A stretch of DNA of 64,000 nt from Bin87 sp964347975 (GTDB lineage: Bacteria; Chloroflexota; Dehalococcoidia; Lucifugimonadales; UBA3495): positions 21,030-85,029 of the forward strand of contig CAYGAY010000011.1 in assembly GCA_964347975.1 (NCBI GenBank). Reading direction: 5' to 3'. Of this stretch, positions 1 to 8,271 are shown piece after piece. A program made the position numbers and the translations under genes. Under the pieces are notes generated by a model. The model did no database searches, was not told the DNA's origin, and saw only the letters and a program-made list of their open reading frames with translations. Each line of letters opens with the position of its first letter. The first letter of the stretch is position 1.

Positions 1-258
1 GTGCTGCTCGGCTTGGTATTCTCGCAAGGAGTATCCTACCTGCGCGCTCGTGGCGAAGGTTTGGGGGCGTTCACTCGTTCCGGCATAATGACCCGGACCG
101 AGCGGGTCATCATCCTGGGCGCCGGATTGATTGCCGAGGGTTTGGCCCCCGTGCCGGTGATGGTGTGGGTGCTGTGGGTGATTGCCGGGGTGTCGTGCTT
201 TACGCTGTTCCAGCGGATGTTCACCATTCGGAGCATATTGGAACGGCAAGGAGAGTAA
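1..258 (+). CDS. CDP-alcohol phosphatidyltransferase, C-terminal part (cut by window edge)
   Basis: This is the C-terminal 85 residues of a membrane enzyme that transfers a phosphatidyl group from a CDP-lipid to an alcohol, as in phosphatidylglycerophosphate or phosphatidylinositol-phosphate synthesis. The piece GVSYLRARGEGLG followed by a TRTERV stretch matches the family's usual (S/G)Y.RARAEGLG...ER segment. Two hydrophobic helices follow (about residues 37-50 and 52-66). The CDP-alcohol catalytic motif lies left of the window, so the acceptor alcohol cannot be told. The next gene starts 4 bp after the stop, which suggests co-transcription. Confidence 0.75.
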   Translation: MLLGLVFSQGVSYLRARGEGLGAFTRSGIMTRTERVIILGAGLIAEGLAPVPVMVWVLWVIAGVSCFTLFQRMFTIRSILERQGE

Positions 259-262
259 TCCC

Positions 263-976
263 ATGGTTGCAAAGCCAATTGTTGCAACACCGACGTTGCT
301 GCTGGAATCGATGTGGGTGGACGGGGAAACGGAAACGTCCCCGCTGGTCCTGGATTTTCGTCCGGTGGTGGATCTGATGGCTCAACTGGAGTACTCAGAG
401 CGGGACATTGACCGTTGGTTTATCGAGTTCAATCACGCCAACCACGAACTGGTGGGCAAGCTGGAGCTGGATGCGGAAGGAGCGCTGTTGATAACGCCTA
501 TGTTGAGGGAAGCAGGGTCTAGCGACGAAATGGCGACGCTGGTCAGTTTGGCAAATTGGGCTGAAGGCTACGGCGGAGACGCCCATGGTTCCCGGTTGGG
601 CATTCGGATGCCCAACGGACAGATATATGCGCCTGACGCCGCCTGGATTTCGCCGGAGCAGCAGGCTAACCGACCTCAGCCATACCCACCGCCGGATGAC
701 TGGCTGCTGCCCTTCTGTCCGGCTTTTGTGGTGGAGATACGCTCACGCAGCGACCGACTGGCGGCGTTGCAGCGCAAGATGGCGGACTATATCGCCAACG
801 GCGCCCTGCTGGGCTGGTTGATCGACCCTCTCCAAAGGCGGGTTCATGTCTATCTGCCCGGACAAGAACCTGTGGTTCTGGATGACCCGGAGGTTGTCAG
901 CGGCGAGCCGGTCTTGCCGGGTTTTGTGTTTGAAGTTCGGCAACGGATTTTTGACCGGGATGGCGTTGAGCGATAG
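263..976 (+). CDS. Uma2-family PD-(D/E)XK nuclease-like protein
   Basis: The protein has 237 residues from the ATG preceded by AAGGAGAG at a good distance; longer readings into the upstream gene are unlikely. It has the Uma2 (formerly DUF820) core: YAPDAAWIS with the Pro-Asp pair, FVVEIRSRSD with the catalytic-type Glu and Ser, then KMADYIANGALLGWLIDP and VHVYLPGQ. Uma2 proteins have a restriction-endonuclease fold; their cellular role is largely unknown and they are often found in many copies, as here (two more at 53 and 54.6 kb). It sits 4 bp downstream of the phosphatidyltransferase gene. Confidence 0.85.
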   Translation: MVAKPIVATPTLLLESMWVDGETETSPLVLDFRPVVDLMAQLEYSERDIDRWFIEFNHANHELVGKLELDAEGALLITPMLREAGSSDEMATLVSLANWAEGYGGDAHGSRLGIRMPNGQIYAPDAAWISPEQQANRPQPYPPPDDWLLPFCPAFVVEIRSRSDRLAALQRKMADYIANGALLGWLIDPLQRRVHVYLPGQEPVVLDDPEVVSGEPVLPGFVFEVRQRIFDRDGVER

Positions 977-1030
977 CGCCATATCGCATGGTAAGATGGC
1001 GGGCAGGTTTAGCTTTAGGAGGTTGTCAAT

Positions 1031-1933
1031 ATGGCGTCGCATTCCATGGGTCTGTCGCTGCACGACGCGGCGCGACAGATGGGAGTTCCCTTCACGGTGG
1101 AAAACGAACCGGCGGACCGATTTATTGAGGTCAACGGCTTGAGGTTCCACTACCTGGAATGGGGCAAGCCGGAATTGCCAACCATAATGATGCTGCACGG
1201 GGTCCAGCAACAGGCGCACAGCTGGGACTTCATCAGCTTGCCCCTGTCGGTGGACTACCATGTGATTGCCGTGGACCAACGCGGGCATGGCGACAGCGAC
1301 TGGGCGCCGGACGGCGATTACTCAACCGACGCGCACGTCGGAGACGTAGAGGCGTTGGTCGGCGCGTTTGGCCTGGAAGATTTTCACCTGATCGGTCACT
1401 CCATGGGCGGGCGCAACAGCCTGGCCTGGGCGTCGGGCCGGCCGGGCATCTTGCAGTCGTTAACCATCGTGGATACCGGGCCGGAAACGCAGCGCCGCGG
1501 CTCCAACCGTATTCAGCAGTTCCGGGAGCTTCCAGACGAATTGGATACCCTGGAAGAGTTTGCCCAGCGCGTTATGGAATACACCGGGCGCAGCCGGGAG
1601 CAGACGCTGGGCGCCTTGAAGTACAGCATCCGGCAACGGGATGATGGCAAGTGGACTTGGAAATACGACAAGGTAATACGCACTCGAGGATTCCGGGCGC
1701 CGGCCTGGACGCCGGAACAACTGTGGGAAGGCTGGCACAAGATAGACTGCCCCGCGCTGGTAGTGCGCGGCGACCGCAGCGATATTTTCGCCGACGAGAC
1801 GATGGCGCGGATGGCAGCCGAGCATCCCGACTGCACGACGGTTACTATCGCCAACGCCGGCCACCTGGTGCAGGGCGACAATCCGCCGGACTTTCTGGCA
1901 GCGGTGCGGGAGCTGCTGGGGCGCTTTGCGTAA
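1031..1933 (+). CDS. alpha/beta hydrolase
   Basis: This is a 300-residue alpha/beta-hydrolase-fold enzyme. An HG oxyanion motif (MMLHGVQQQ), a DQRGHGDSD strand-loop and the nucleophile elbow GHSMGG are all present. A late Asp (RGDRSDIF) and a final His (ANAGHLVQGD) complete a Ser-Asp-His triad. The start is the ATG 8 bp after AGGAGG. The substrate cannot be inferred: the family includes haloperoxidase-like, epoxide hydrolase and C-C bond hydrolases. It is a stand-alone gene following Uma2 by about 55 bp. Confidence 0.88.
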   Translation: MASHSMGLSLHDAARQMGVPFTVENEPADRFIEVNGLRFHYLEWGKPELPTIMMLHGVQQQAHSWDFISLPLSVDYHVIAVDQRGHGDSDWAPDGDYSTDAHVGDVEALVGAFGLEDFHLIGHSMGGRNSLAWASGRPGILQSLTIVDTGPETQRRGSNRIQQFRELPDELDTLEEFAQRVMEYTGRSREQTLGALKYSIRQRDDGKWTWKYDKVIRTRGFRAPAWTPEQLWEGWHKIDCPALVVRGDRSDIFADETMARMAAEHPDCTTVTIANAGHLVQGDNPPDFLAAVRELLGRFA

Positions 1934-1951
1934 AACGGACCGCTCCCGGAG

Positions 1952-2497
1952 ATGTTCCGACGCGGCTCAGCCTGCCGTGACTGTGGGCGGCCGGTTTTCC
2001 AGCGCGGGCCGCGTTGCAGGGACTGTTATCGCGAATATCGCTATCGTCAACAGTGGTCTAACTGGCACGAGCCTGAGTACCTGGAAGGGCAGGACGAGCG
2101 CGACCGGGAGTTGGGCCGCTACGCATTTTTTGTATATGTTCTGAACACCGATTACGGCCATTACGTCGGACACACCGCAAATGTATTCGCGCGGGTAAAA
2201 CGGCATCAGGCCGGTAGGGTTCCGTCCACGGCTGGCGGCAATCCGGTATTGATGTGGCGGTCCAGGCCAATGTCCAGTCGGGAAAGTGCCGCCCGGTTTG
2301 AGGCGGCCATGAAGTCTTGGCGGGATTCGGAATCGCCGCGCTTCCGGGAAACGACGGGGTTTGACCCGGAACCATTTGAGGAACTCATTGACTACAGGCA
2401 GCCAGCGGGCGGAGCAGCGTCCCGTGGGGGGTGCCTGGTATTGCCGGCGCTGGGACTTGCAGTGATAGCGCTTACCCTGATAGCTCTGCTTGGATGA
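1952..2497 (+). CDS. GIY-YIG nuclease-domain protein with zinc ribbon and C-terminal membrane helix
   Basis: The protein has 181 residues. Residues 8-26 carry two CxxC pairs (CRDCGRP...CRDC), a small zinc ribbon. Residues about 60-125 look like a GIY-YIG nuclease of the UPF0213/YhbQ class: FVYVLNTDYGHYVGHT gives the two-part GIY..YIG-like core, followed by RVKRHQ and a late Glu in RFEAAMKSW. The last 20 residues are a strongly hydrophobic helix. The combination of metal ribbon, nuclease and membrane anchor is unusual. GGAG sits almost against the ATG, so the exact start is uncertain. Confidence 0.65.
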   Translation: MFRRGSACRDCGRPVFQRGPRCRDCYREYRYRQQWSNWHEPEYLEGQDERDRELGRYAFFVYVLNTDYGHYVGHTANVFARVKRHQAGRVPSTAGGNPVLMWRSRPMSSRESAARFEAAMKSWRDSESPRFRETTGFDPEPFEELIDYRQPAGGAASRGGCLVLPALGLAVIALTLIALLG

Positions 2498-2535
2498 TAA
2501 CTTGGGCGGATGCGTCAGAGTAATCGCCAGACCGG

Positions 2536-3744
2536 TCAGAACCCAAGCACACGGGGCAGAACCTCCCCCAGCGCATACCCCAGCGTCGCCGTTACCGCCC
2601 CGATGCCCAGAATCTCCAGCCCCTGCAACAGCGGCGATTTGCGAACAATCCGCCCTTTCACAATTCCCAGGCCGAACAGCGCCAGCAGCGACAGGCCCAC
2701 CGACCACCCGATGGCGGCGGGGCCGACTTCAAGGAACAAAAACGGCAGGATGGGGATGATGGCGGAAGCCCCGAAGGACACGCACATTACGGCAGCGTCT
2801 TTCAGCGGACTGCCGCCAAAGTCGGGGCTGATGCCGAGTTTCTTTTCCAGCAGAGTGTTGAGCCACAGGGTTTCGTTGCTGGCGATCTCGTTGGCGAGAT
2901 GCACGGCAGCGTCGAAGGTCTGGCCTTCGCGCTGCAAAAGGATGACCAGTTCGGCCAGTTCCTCGGCGGGTTTCTCCTCCAGTTCCCGCATTTCGCGGGC
3001 GATTTCGGACTCTCGGACGTCCTGCTCGGCGCGGGAGCCGAGGTAGGCGCCGGCGGCCATGCTAATCATCCCGGCGGCAGCGGCGGAAAGGCCGGCCACC
3101 AGGACGGTTGAGGTCGTGCCGACGGCGGCGGCGACGGAAGTAGTCAGGGCAACGGTGCTGATGATGCCGTCCTGGGCGCCGAATACGACCTCGCGGAGGC
3201 GGCCCAGGTTGGCGACGTGAAAAGGCTCTTTGTCCAGGGCGCGGGCGGCGTCAATGTAGGTCTCCAGGTCGATGGGTAGCGCCGGCGATTCGGCGGTGGC
3301 GGGAACGGGCGCAGCCGTTGGCCGGCCGGCGGGGGGCAGCCGCAGCCGGGCCAGCGCGTCGGAAAAGGCTATCTGGTGCTCCTTTTCCTGCTCCATCGCA
3401 CTGGTAAAAGCGGCGACGGCGACGGCGTGGCCTTCGGCCATGGCCTCGCTAATCATCCGGGGGTAGGTGCGGGTGTACTCGCGGGTTTCGCCGGCGATGA
3501 CGCTGGTCAGATTATCTACGGTGTCGCCAACCTCGCCGGCGACCTGGAGGTAGCTGACGCCGTGGCGGGTCTCCGCGTCGGCTATCCGCTCGAAAACGGC
3601 GGCGACTTCGGGCAGCCCTTCCTCCCGGGCCTTCCGGGCGTAGGCGGTGTAGGTGAGGTGGGCGACGGCCTCGGATACGATGGCCTGCCAGAGGTTGCGG
3701 TCGGTTAGCGAGAGATTAGCCGGGTCGGGCGGCGCGCCGGTCAT
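2536..3744 (-). CDS. Ferritin-like/VIT1 fusion iron transporter (MbfA-like)
   Basis: This 402-residue protein joins a rubrerythrin-type domain to a VIT1/CCC1 membrane domain. The N-terminal part has helices with paired metal motifs: EAVAHLTYT, ADAETRHGVS and EQEKEHQIAF supply the Glu/ExxH ligands of a diiron site. The C-terminal part (from about residue 185) has the VIT signature REVVFGAQDGIISTVA, a small-residue helix with MAAGAYLGSRAE, a charged loop rich in Glu, and three further helices. In alphaproteobacteria this architecture (membrane-bound ferritin MbfA) exports ferrous iron. It starts 2 bp after the SnoaL-like gene, so the two are likely translated from one message. Confidence 0.85.
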   Translation of the reverse strand: MTGAPPDPANLSLTDRNLWQAIVSEAVAHLTYTAYARKAREEGLPEVAAVFERIADAETRHGVSYLQVAGEVGDTVDNLTSVIAGETREYTRTYPRMISEAMAEGHAVAVAAFTSAMEQEKEHQIAFSDALARLRLPPAGRPTAAPVPATAESPALPIDLETYIDAARALDKEPFHVANLGRLREVVFGAQDGIISTVALTTSVAAAVGTTSTVLVAGLSAAAAGMISMAAGAYLGSRAEQDVRESEIAREMRELEEKPAEELAELVILLQREGQTFDAAVHLANEIASNETLWLNTLLEKKLGISPDFGGSPLKDAAVMCVSFGASAIIPILPFLFLEVGPAAIGWSVGLSLLALFGLGIVKGRIVRKSPLLQGLEILGIGAVTATLGYALGEVLPRVLGF

Positions 3745-3746
3745 GG

Positions 3747-4142
3747 TTACAGCCTGGGGGATGCGTGATGGGCGAGTACCAGCCAGTCGTCTCCGGAGCG
3801 GACGAAGATGTTGGTCGCCAGTACGCCGAATCCCTGGGCCTGACCTTCAACGACGCTGGTGATGCTTTCAATGCAGGTTACGAAACCGCAGTTGCCTTCC
3901 ACGGCGATGTTCACATAGTGGATGTTGAAGTGCATCAGGGCGGCGCCGTTGAAAATGCCCTGCCAGGAGCGGCGGATGTCGGGCCAGCCGACGATGGGCT
4001 GCCAGCCGGGATGGACGCAGAGGGCGCGGTCGGACTGCTCCCAGACGGCGTCCATTTCGGCCATGTCCAGCGAGCCGAAGGCGTCGTAGAAACGCTGGTT
4101 GGCCTCACGGAGGGCGAGGATGTTGGCGTTGTCGGAAAGCAT
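3747..4142 (-). CDS. SnoaL/NTF2-like (nuclear transport factor 2 fold) protein
   Basis: This is a 131-residue protein of the DUF4440/SnoaL-like group. The pattern is typical of the NTF2 cone fold: an N-terminal helix with ANQRFYDAF, DMAEMDAVW, then WEQSDRALCVHPGW, VGWPDIRRSWQ and a C-terminal FVRSGDDWLVLAHH strand pair. Members bind small hydrophobic ligands or act as isomerases; none of the visible residues settles a function here. Its ATG overlaps the stop of the F420-dependent oxidoreductase gene (TGATG), so the two are translationally coupled. Confidence 0.75.
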   Translation of the reverse strand: MLSDNANILALREANQRFYDAFGSLDMAEMDAVWEQSDRALCVHPGWQPIVGWPDIRRSWQGIFNGAALMHFNIHYVNIAVEGNCGFVTCIESITSVVEGQAQGFGVLATNIFVRSGDDWLVLAHHASPRL

Positions 4143-4987
4143 CAGGTCAGTAGCTTGGCGGCGTAGTCGTCCAGTTGGCGGAGGGCGTCGTCGCGGGGCG
4201 CGCTGTCGGCAAAGACCATGGCGCGGGTAGCGCCGGCGTCCTCGTAGCCCTTGAGCACCTCGGGGTCGGCCGGCAGACCAAAGACGGATACCTCAATTTC
4301 TTGGGGGTCGCGACCGGCTTCCAAGGCCAGGCGGACTATTTCCTCGCGGGTCTCGTTCAGCCGCTCCGGCGTGATGCGGTTGGGCATCCAGCCATCGCCC
4401 CACCCGACCACCCTCCGCGCCACGTTGGGCGCGGCGCCGCCGATGAGCACCGGCGGGTGCGGCTGCTGCACCGGTTTGGGCGAAGAGTAGATGGGCGGGA
4501 AGTCGATATGCCGGCCGTGGAACTCGCCGGCTTCGTTAGTCCACAACTCTTTCATGGCGGCGATGGATTCGCGGGTGTAACCAATACGCTGGGAGAACTC
4601 GATGCCGAACAGCTCTGTTTCCTCCCTAAGCCAGCCGGTGCCGATGCCAAAGAGGAATCGTCCGTTGCTGAAATAGTCGAGGGTGGCGATCTCCTTGGCC
4701 AGCAGGATGGGGTTGCGCTCCGGCACCAGGCAGATGCCCGTGCCCAGCTTAAGGGTCGTGGTTACTGCCGAGGCGCGGCCCAGCGCGACAAAAGGATCAA
4801 CGCATTCGTAGTACATCTGCGGTATCACGCCGTCGGGCGAACCCGGCCACGGCGTCTTGGGGCCAGCCGGTATGGCGGGATGTTCCGGCACCCACAATGA
4901 TTCGAAACCATGGGCTTCGCAGGCTTCGGCCAGCTCGGCGACGTCGATGGACGACTGGGTGACGAACATTGCGATACCGATTTTCAT
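4142..4987 (-). CDS. LLM-class F420-dependent oxidoreductase
   Basis: This bacterial luciferase-like TIM-barrel oxidoreductase has 281 residues from the ATG at 4987, which has GAGGT upstream; an in-frame extension to 5032 has no such site. Family marks are FESLWVPEHPAIP near the N terminus, LKLGTGICLVPERNP, LDYFSNGRFLFGIGTGWLREE and PVLIGGAAPNVARRVV. These belong to the F420-dependent subgroup of probable oxidoreductases. It probably acts with the coupled NTF2-like protein downstream. The substrate is unknown. Confidence 0.88.
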   Translation of the reverse strand: MKIGIAMFVTQSSIDVAELAEACEAHGFESLWVPEHPAIPAGPKTPWPGSPDGVIPQMYYECVDPFVALGRASAVTTTLKLGTGICLVPERNPILLAKEIATLDYFSNGRFLFGIGTGWLREETELFGIEFSQRIGYTRESIAAMKELWTNEAGEFHGRHIDFPPIYSSPKPVQQPHPPVLIGGAAPNVARRVVGWGDGWMPNRITPERLNETREEIVRLALEAGRDPQEIEVSVFGLPADPEVLKGYEDAGATRAMVFADSAPRDDALRQLDDYAAKLLT

Positions 4988-5046
4988 TGCGTTGACCTCA
5001 TGACTGGAAGCAGATTGGCGACTCGCCGCCATCTGAATTATAACGT

Positions 5047-5070
5047 AGGGGCGAATGATTATTCGCCCCT
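5047..5070. repeat. Palindromic intergenic element, copy 1 (AGGGGCGAAT...ATTCGCCCCT)
   Basis: This perfect 10-bp inverted repeat with a 4-nt spacer (GATT) lies between the NIPSNAP and F420-oxidoreductase genes. A second copy with the same arms, one base changed, is at 26510-26533. No long T tract follows, so it is better regarded as a dispersed palindrome that may also slow transcription. Confidence 0.8.
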
Positions 5071-5095
5071 AATATGTTTATCGGTTCCGCTGGCG

Positions 5096-5713
5096 TTAGG
5101 CTTGCGGGGAGAAGCTGGCGGGCACTAGGACTTTGGTCTGCTGGTTGACCAGGAACTCCCGGGTGGGCGGAGGCCAGTGCGGGCTGGCGGAGGCCTCGGT
5201 CCGGATACGGTCGCGCGCGCCCAGATCCTCGTAGGGCCAGATGTGAACCCACTTGTTCAGCCCGCCGAATTCGCTATACAGGCCGGCGGCCAGTGGTGAG
5301 AACTTTTCCCGGTGCTCAATGGCGGCGGACCAGATGTCCAGAACCTTGGGCATCGCCCCGTTCTGATATTCGTAAATCCGCATTTCATAGACGTTGCCCA
5401 GTTTTTGGCCGCCGCCCATGGGCCGCATGAAGGGAGCCGGATGGTAGATCTCGGATTCCATGTGGAGGATGGTACCCTGGCTGTCCGGGGGCCAGTTGGG
5501 GTCTTTACTGGCAGCGGCGCGGATCTCCTCCCGTTCATCCAGGCTCTCGTAGGGCCAGATATGGATGACCTGATTCAGCGGGCCGATTTCGGTGTGGAAG
5601 AATGCGGCCAGCTTGGAATACTGTTCTCGGTGGGGCAGCGCTTTCTCGAAGGCTTCTTCAAAAATCGGCACGCCTCCGGGCTTGAGGTCGTAAGTGCGAA
5701 CTTCATAGATCAT
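5096..5713 (-). CDS. Tandem NIPSNAP-domain protein
   Basis: This 205-residue protein is made of two NIPSNAP (dimeric alpha/beta barrel-like) domains. Each opens with YE(V/M)R.YxxxxG and carries a matching tail: LNQVIHIWPYESLDER in the first and LNKWVHIWPYEDLGAR in the second. The start has AGGAGG upstream. Bacterial NIPSNAP proteins have no firm biochemical role; in this kind of genome they often sit near oxidoreductases and CoA-ester enzymes. It is transcribed towards the F420 oxidoreductase gene and separated from it by a palindrome. Confidence 0.85.
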   Translation of the reverse strand: MIYEVRTYDLKPGGVPIFEEAFEKALPHREQYSKLAAFFHTEIGPLNQVIHIWPYESLDEREEIRAAASKDPNWPPDSQGTILHMESEIYHPAPFMRPMGGGQKLGNVYEMRIYEYQNGAMPKVLDIWSAAIEHREKFSPLAAGLYSEFGGLNKWVHIWPYEDLGARDRIRTEASASPHWPPPTREFLVNQQTKVLVPASFSPQA

Positions 5714-5891
5714 GGGGCCGTACCTCCTGGCAGGCGGGATTTTGCAGGTGTCGGATTAAGCGGAAAGATAATCCATGCAACGGCCGCAGTCTAGCAGACA
5801 GGTAGAATCGGGGCAACCGAGCGGGGTATTATGTACGCGACGCCGCTGTGGAAGCGGCGTGACGAAGATACTGCAAGGAGGTTTCGCTACG

Positions 5892-7259
5892 ATGGGCGCA
5901 ACTGAAATGGTAGCAAAGTGGGTTGTGGAGACGACCTATGAGGACATTCCTCCCGACGCAATTCGCGTCGCCAACGAGTCCTGTTTTGACCTGCTTGGAG
6001 TGATCCTGGCCGGCTCCACCCAGAAGGTGGGGGAGATCATCCGGGGTTACGCCGGCGATCTGGGCGGCGCCGAGGAGGCCACGATTTTGGCTACCGGCGA
6101 GCGCACGTCGGTCCTCAACGCCGCGCTGGTCAACGGCACCATGGGCCATGCGCTGGACTATGACGATTTCGGCGGTTTCGGGCATCCCACCGTCGCCATC
6201 TTCCCCGCGCTGCTGGCCTTGGGTGAGAGCATCGGCGCTACTGGCCGGGACCTCATGGAGGCTTACGTCGTTGGGTGTGAGGTCGGCCTGGCTGTAGATT
6301 ACGCCACCCACTACCATACCCAGCAGATGCATCGTGGGTTCCACAGCACGGCCATCCTGGGCCGGCTCGCGGCGGCAGCGGCCTGCGCCAAGCTGCTCAA
6401 ACTGAACGCTGAGCAGACCACCATGGCGCTGGGCATGGCCGGGTCCATGGCCGGCGGCGTCATCCATAACTTCGGCACCATGACCAAGCCGTTGCACGCC
6501 GGCATGACCTGCCGCGACGGCGTGATGGCGGCGCAGCTGGCCCAACGCGGTTTCACCGCCGGCGACCAGATCCTGGAGCATCCGGTGGGCTTTACGGCCA
6601 CGGTCATCGGCGACGAGCACACCAACCTCGAAGAAGCGGCCGGGAAGCTGGGCAAGCCTTTCCGGGTACAGGACGCCCTGATGATCAAGAAGTATCCGTC
6701 CTGCGGGGGGAATCATGCCATGCTGGACAGCGTGTTCGGCCTGATGCGCGAGCACCGGTTCGGCCACGAAGACGTCGCCAACGCCGAAGTGGTGCAGTCC
6801 TACGCCTCGACGGTGATGCTCTACGAGGAGCCGGAGAGCGACCTGAAGGGCAAGTTCAGCGCCAAGTACAACATGGCGGCAGCCCTGGTGGAGGGTGAAA
6901 TCGCCATCGATACCTTCACCGACGACAAGATTGTTGACCCGGACATAGTGGGCATGATGGAAAGGGTCCGCATTCGAGTCCAGTCCAAGTTCGAGCGAGG
7001 CGGCGGCACGGTCTCCAAGGGGGCGCCCATCCGCATCACGCTGAAGGATGGCCGGGTGTTCGAGCACGAAACGCCTCGTGGCAACATCCTGGGCAGCCAG
7101 GCCAACCCGTGGGGAATCGAAAACATCGCCGGCAAGTTCCGCAACAACGTGGGGCTGGTACTGTCGGACGACCGCGTTGAGGACGCAGTGAGCCAGTGGC
7201 AGGACGTGACGCAGGTCGGGGACGTCGGGGAGGCGATACGGGGGACGCTGGTGCGGTAG
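5892..7259 (+). CDS. MmgE/PrpD family protein
   Basis: This 455-residue protein belongs to the MmgE/PrpD family, which includes 2-methylcitrate dehydratase, cis-aconitate decarboxylase and others. Seen in the sequence: GHALDYDDFGGFGHPTVAIFPALLALGE near residues 90-115, a GMAGSMAGG segment, TKPLHAGMTCRDGVMAAQLAQRG and KKYPSCGGNHAMLD. The start is the ATG preceded by AAGGAGGT; an in-frame extension to 5775 lacks a ribosome site. No methylcitrate-cycle neighbours are present, so the true substrate is open. Confidence 0.87.
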   Translation: MGATEMVAKWVVETTYEDIPPDAIRVANESCFDLLGVILAGSTQKVGEIIRGYAGDLGGAEEATILATGERTSVLNAALVNGTMGHALDYDDFGGFGHPTVAIFPALLALGESIGATGRDLMEAYVVGCEVGLAVDYATHYHTQQMHRGFHSTAILGRLAAAAACAKLLKLNAEQTTMALGMAGSMAGGVIHNFGTMTKPLHAGMTCRDGVMAAQLAQRGFTAGDQILEHPVGFTATVIGDEHTNLEEAAGKLGKPFRVQDALMIKKYPSCGGNHAMLDSVFGLMREHRFGHEDVANAEVVQSYASTVMLYEEPESDLKGKFSAKYNMAAALVEGEIAIDTFTDDKIVDPDIVGMMERVRIRVQSKFERGGGTVSKGAPIRITLKDGRVFEHETPRGNILGSQANPWGIENIAGKFRNNVGLVLSDDRVEDAVSQWQDVTQVGDVGEAIRGTLVR

Positions 7260-7362
7260 GCGGCCTTGCTGGAGTTATGCCGGCCGCGCGTTGCTTTATA
7301 ATTGAAGGGACGCGGCGGCCGGCCAATCCGTCTTGCTGGTTGCCCGCGTAAGGAGGCGGAAA

Positions 7363-7620
7363 ATGCCTAAATCAGCCTTTGTATTTTTGATGGTGCTGCT
7401 GACCGGATGCTTTCTGGTGATGGTCGGGCTGATGGGTGCAATTTCCGCTGACTGCCCGCGCCCGCTGTTGCAGTTTCCCATACTCCCGCCACACTGTGCC
7501 GCGCTTGCCGGCTGCGCCAGCATGGGATTGCTGCTGTTCCTAGTCGGTGCAATCGGCACTTCGGTAGCCGGGATATATGACGCAATCAGCCAGGACCGCA
7601 AGATTGAGCGCAGCCCATGA
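7363..7620 (+). CDS. Small membrane protein, unknown function
   Basis: This 85-residue protein has two hydrophobic helices (about residues 5-28 and 48-70) separated by a loop with two Cys residues (SADCPRP and PPHCAAL) that could form a disulfide. The ATG follows AAGGAGG, and a TATAAT box lies about 60 bp upstream (7297-7302), so it looks like a real gene. I do not recognise the family. Its last four bases overlap the start of the next small membrane gene. Confidence 0.6.
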   Translation: MPKSAFVFLMVLLTGCFLVMVGLMGAISADCPRPLLQFPILPPHCAALAGCASMGLLLFLVGAIGTSVAGIYDAISQDRKIERSP

Positions 7621-7808
7621 GCCGGAAAACACTATTGCAGACTGTCCACATGGTCCTCTTCGGCTTCTTTGCCGCTGCGGCTTTATCAGGGGCAGTGTCA
7701 TGGCTGACAACCAGCAAGTTGGAAGGGCTGGTAGTCGGCGCCACCGTGGCAGCAGTCATCGCCACTAGCAGCGCGTTTGTGGAGCGAATATTTCCGCTGG
7801 ATGAGTAG
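7617..7808 (+). CDS. Small membrane protein, unknown function
   Basis: This 63-residue protein is almost entirely two hydrophobic helices (residues about 9-29 and 36-55) with a short basic N terminus and an acidic C terminus. Its start overlaps the previous stop as ATGA, the usual sign of translational coupling, so the pair probably works together. The family is not recognised. Confidence 0.55.
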   Translation: MSRKTLLQTVHMVLFGFFAAAALSGAVSWLTTSKLEGLVVGATVAAVIATSSAFVERIFPLDE

Positions 7809-7995
7809 GAGGCTGGTGGTGCATCAGAAAGGGAAGGCCAATAAGCCTCCCCTCTCCTGCGGTAAAAACTAGTAAAAACCTTGCACTGGTGTTAGCCAAT
7901 GAGGCCCCGCAGGAATTCGCGGCTCTGGCGCATGGCAATATCGGGGTCAGGCGCTTGCCCGCATTGGCGCCCGAGGAAATCTCCGCGGCGCCCGT

Positions 7996-8238
7996 TCACT
8001 GGTGGTTCCAATGCTTCAATGAGCACGGATTCCAGACCCTACTGTCGTACCAGGAGTGATCGGACCTGATCATCTGGCTCAAGTAAGAGTTAACTGTGTC
8101 CGCCGGCGTTGCTCCGGTAAGGGTTCGCAGACCGCGTTCACCTATCATCTGCGTGATTACGTCGTACTTGAGTGGGGCGTCAGCATCCTCCAAAACGGTT
8201 AGAATTGCTTCACGCCAGCCAATTTCGCGGTTTGTCAT
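7996..8238 (-). CDS. HARE-HTH domain protein (short)
   Basis: This 80-residue protein matches the HB1/ASXL/restriction-endonuclease HTH fold: WREAILTVLEDADAPLKYDVITQMIGERGLRTL is the typical first half, followed by TPADTVNSYLSQMI. In bacteria this winged-helix domain is commonly fused to nucleases and chromatin or DNA-modification proteins. Here it stands alone. The last 20 residues (WYDSRVWNPCSL...) look unlike the domain and may be a frameshifted tail, so this could be a remnant. It lies 33 bp upstream of the ammonium transporter start-to-stop interval, on the same strand. Confidence 0.6.
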   Translation of the reverse strand: MTNREIGWREAILTVLEDADAPLKYDVITQMIGERGLRTLTGATPADTVNSYLSQMIRSDHSWYDSRVWNPCSLKHWNHQ

Positions 8239-8271
8239 GCCTCCTCCGAGTGCTATGTGATCCGTTCCGGG

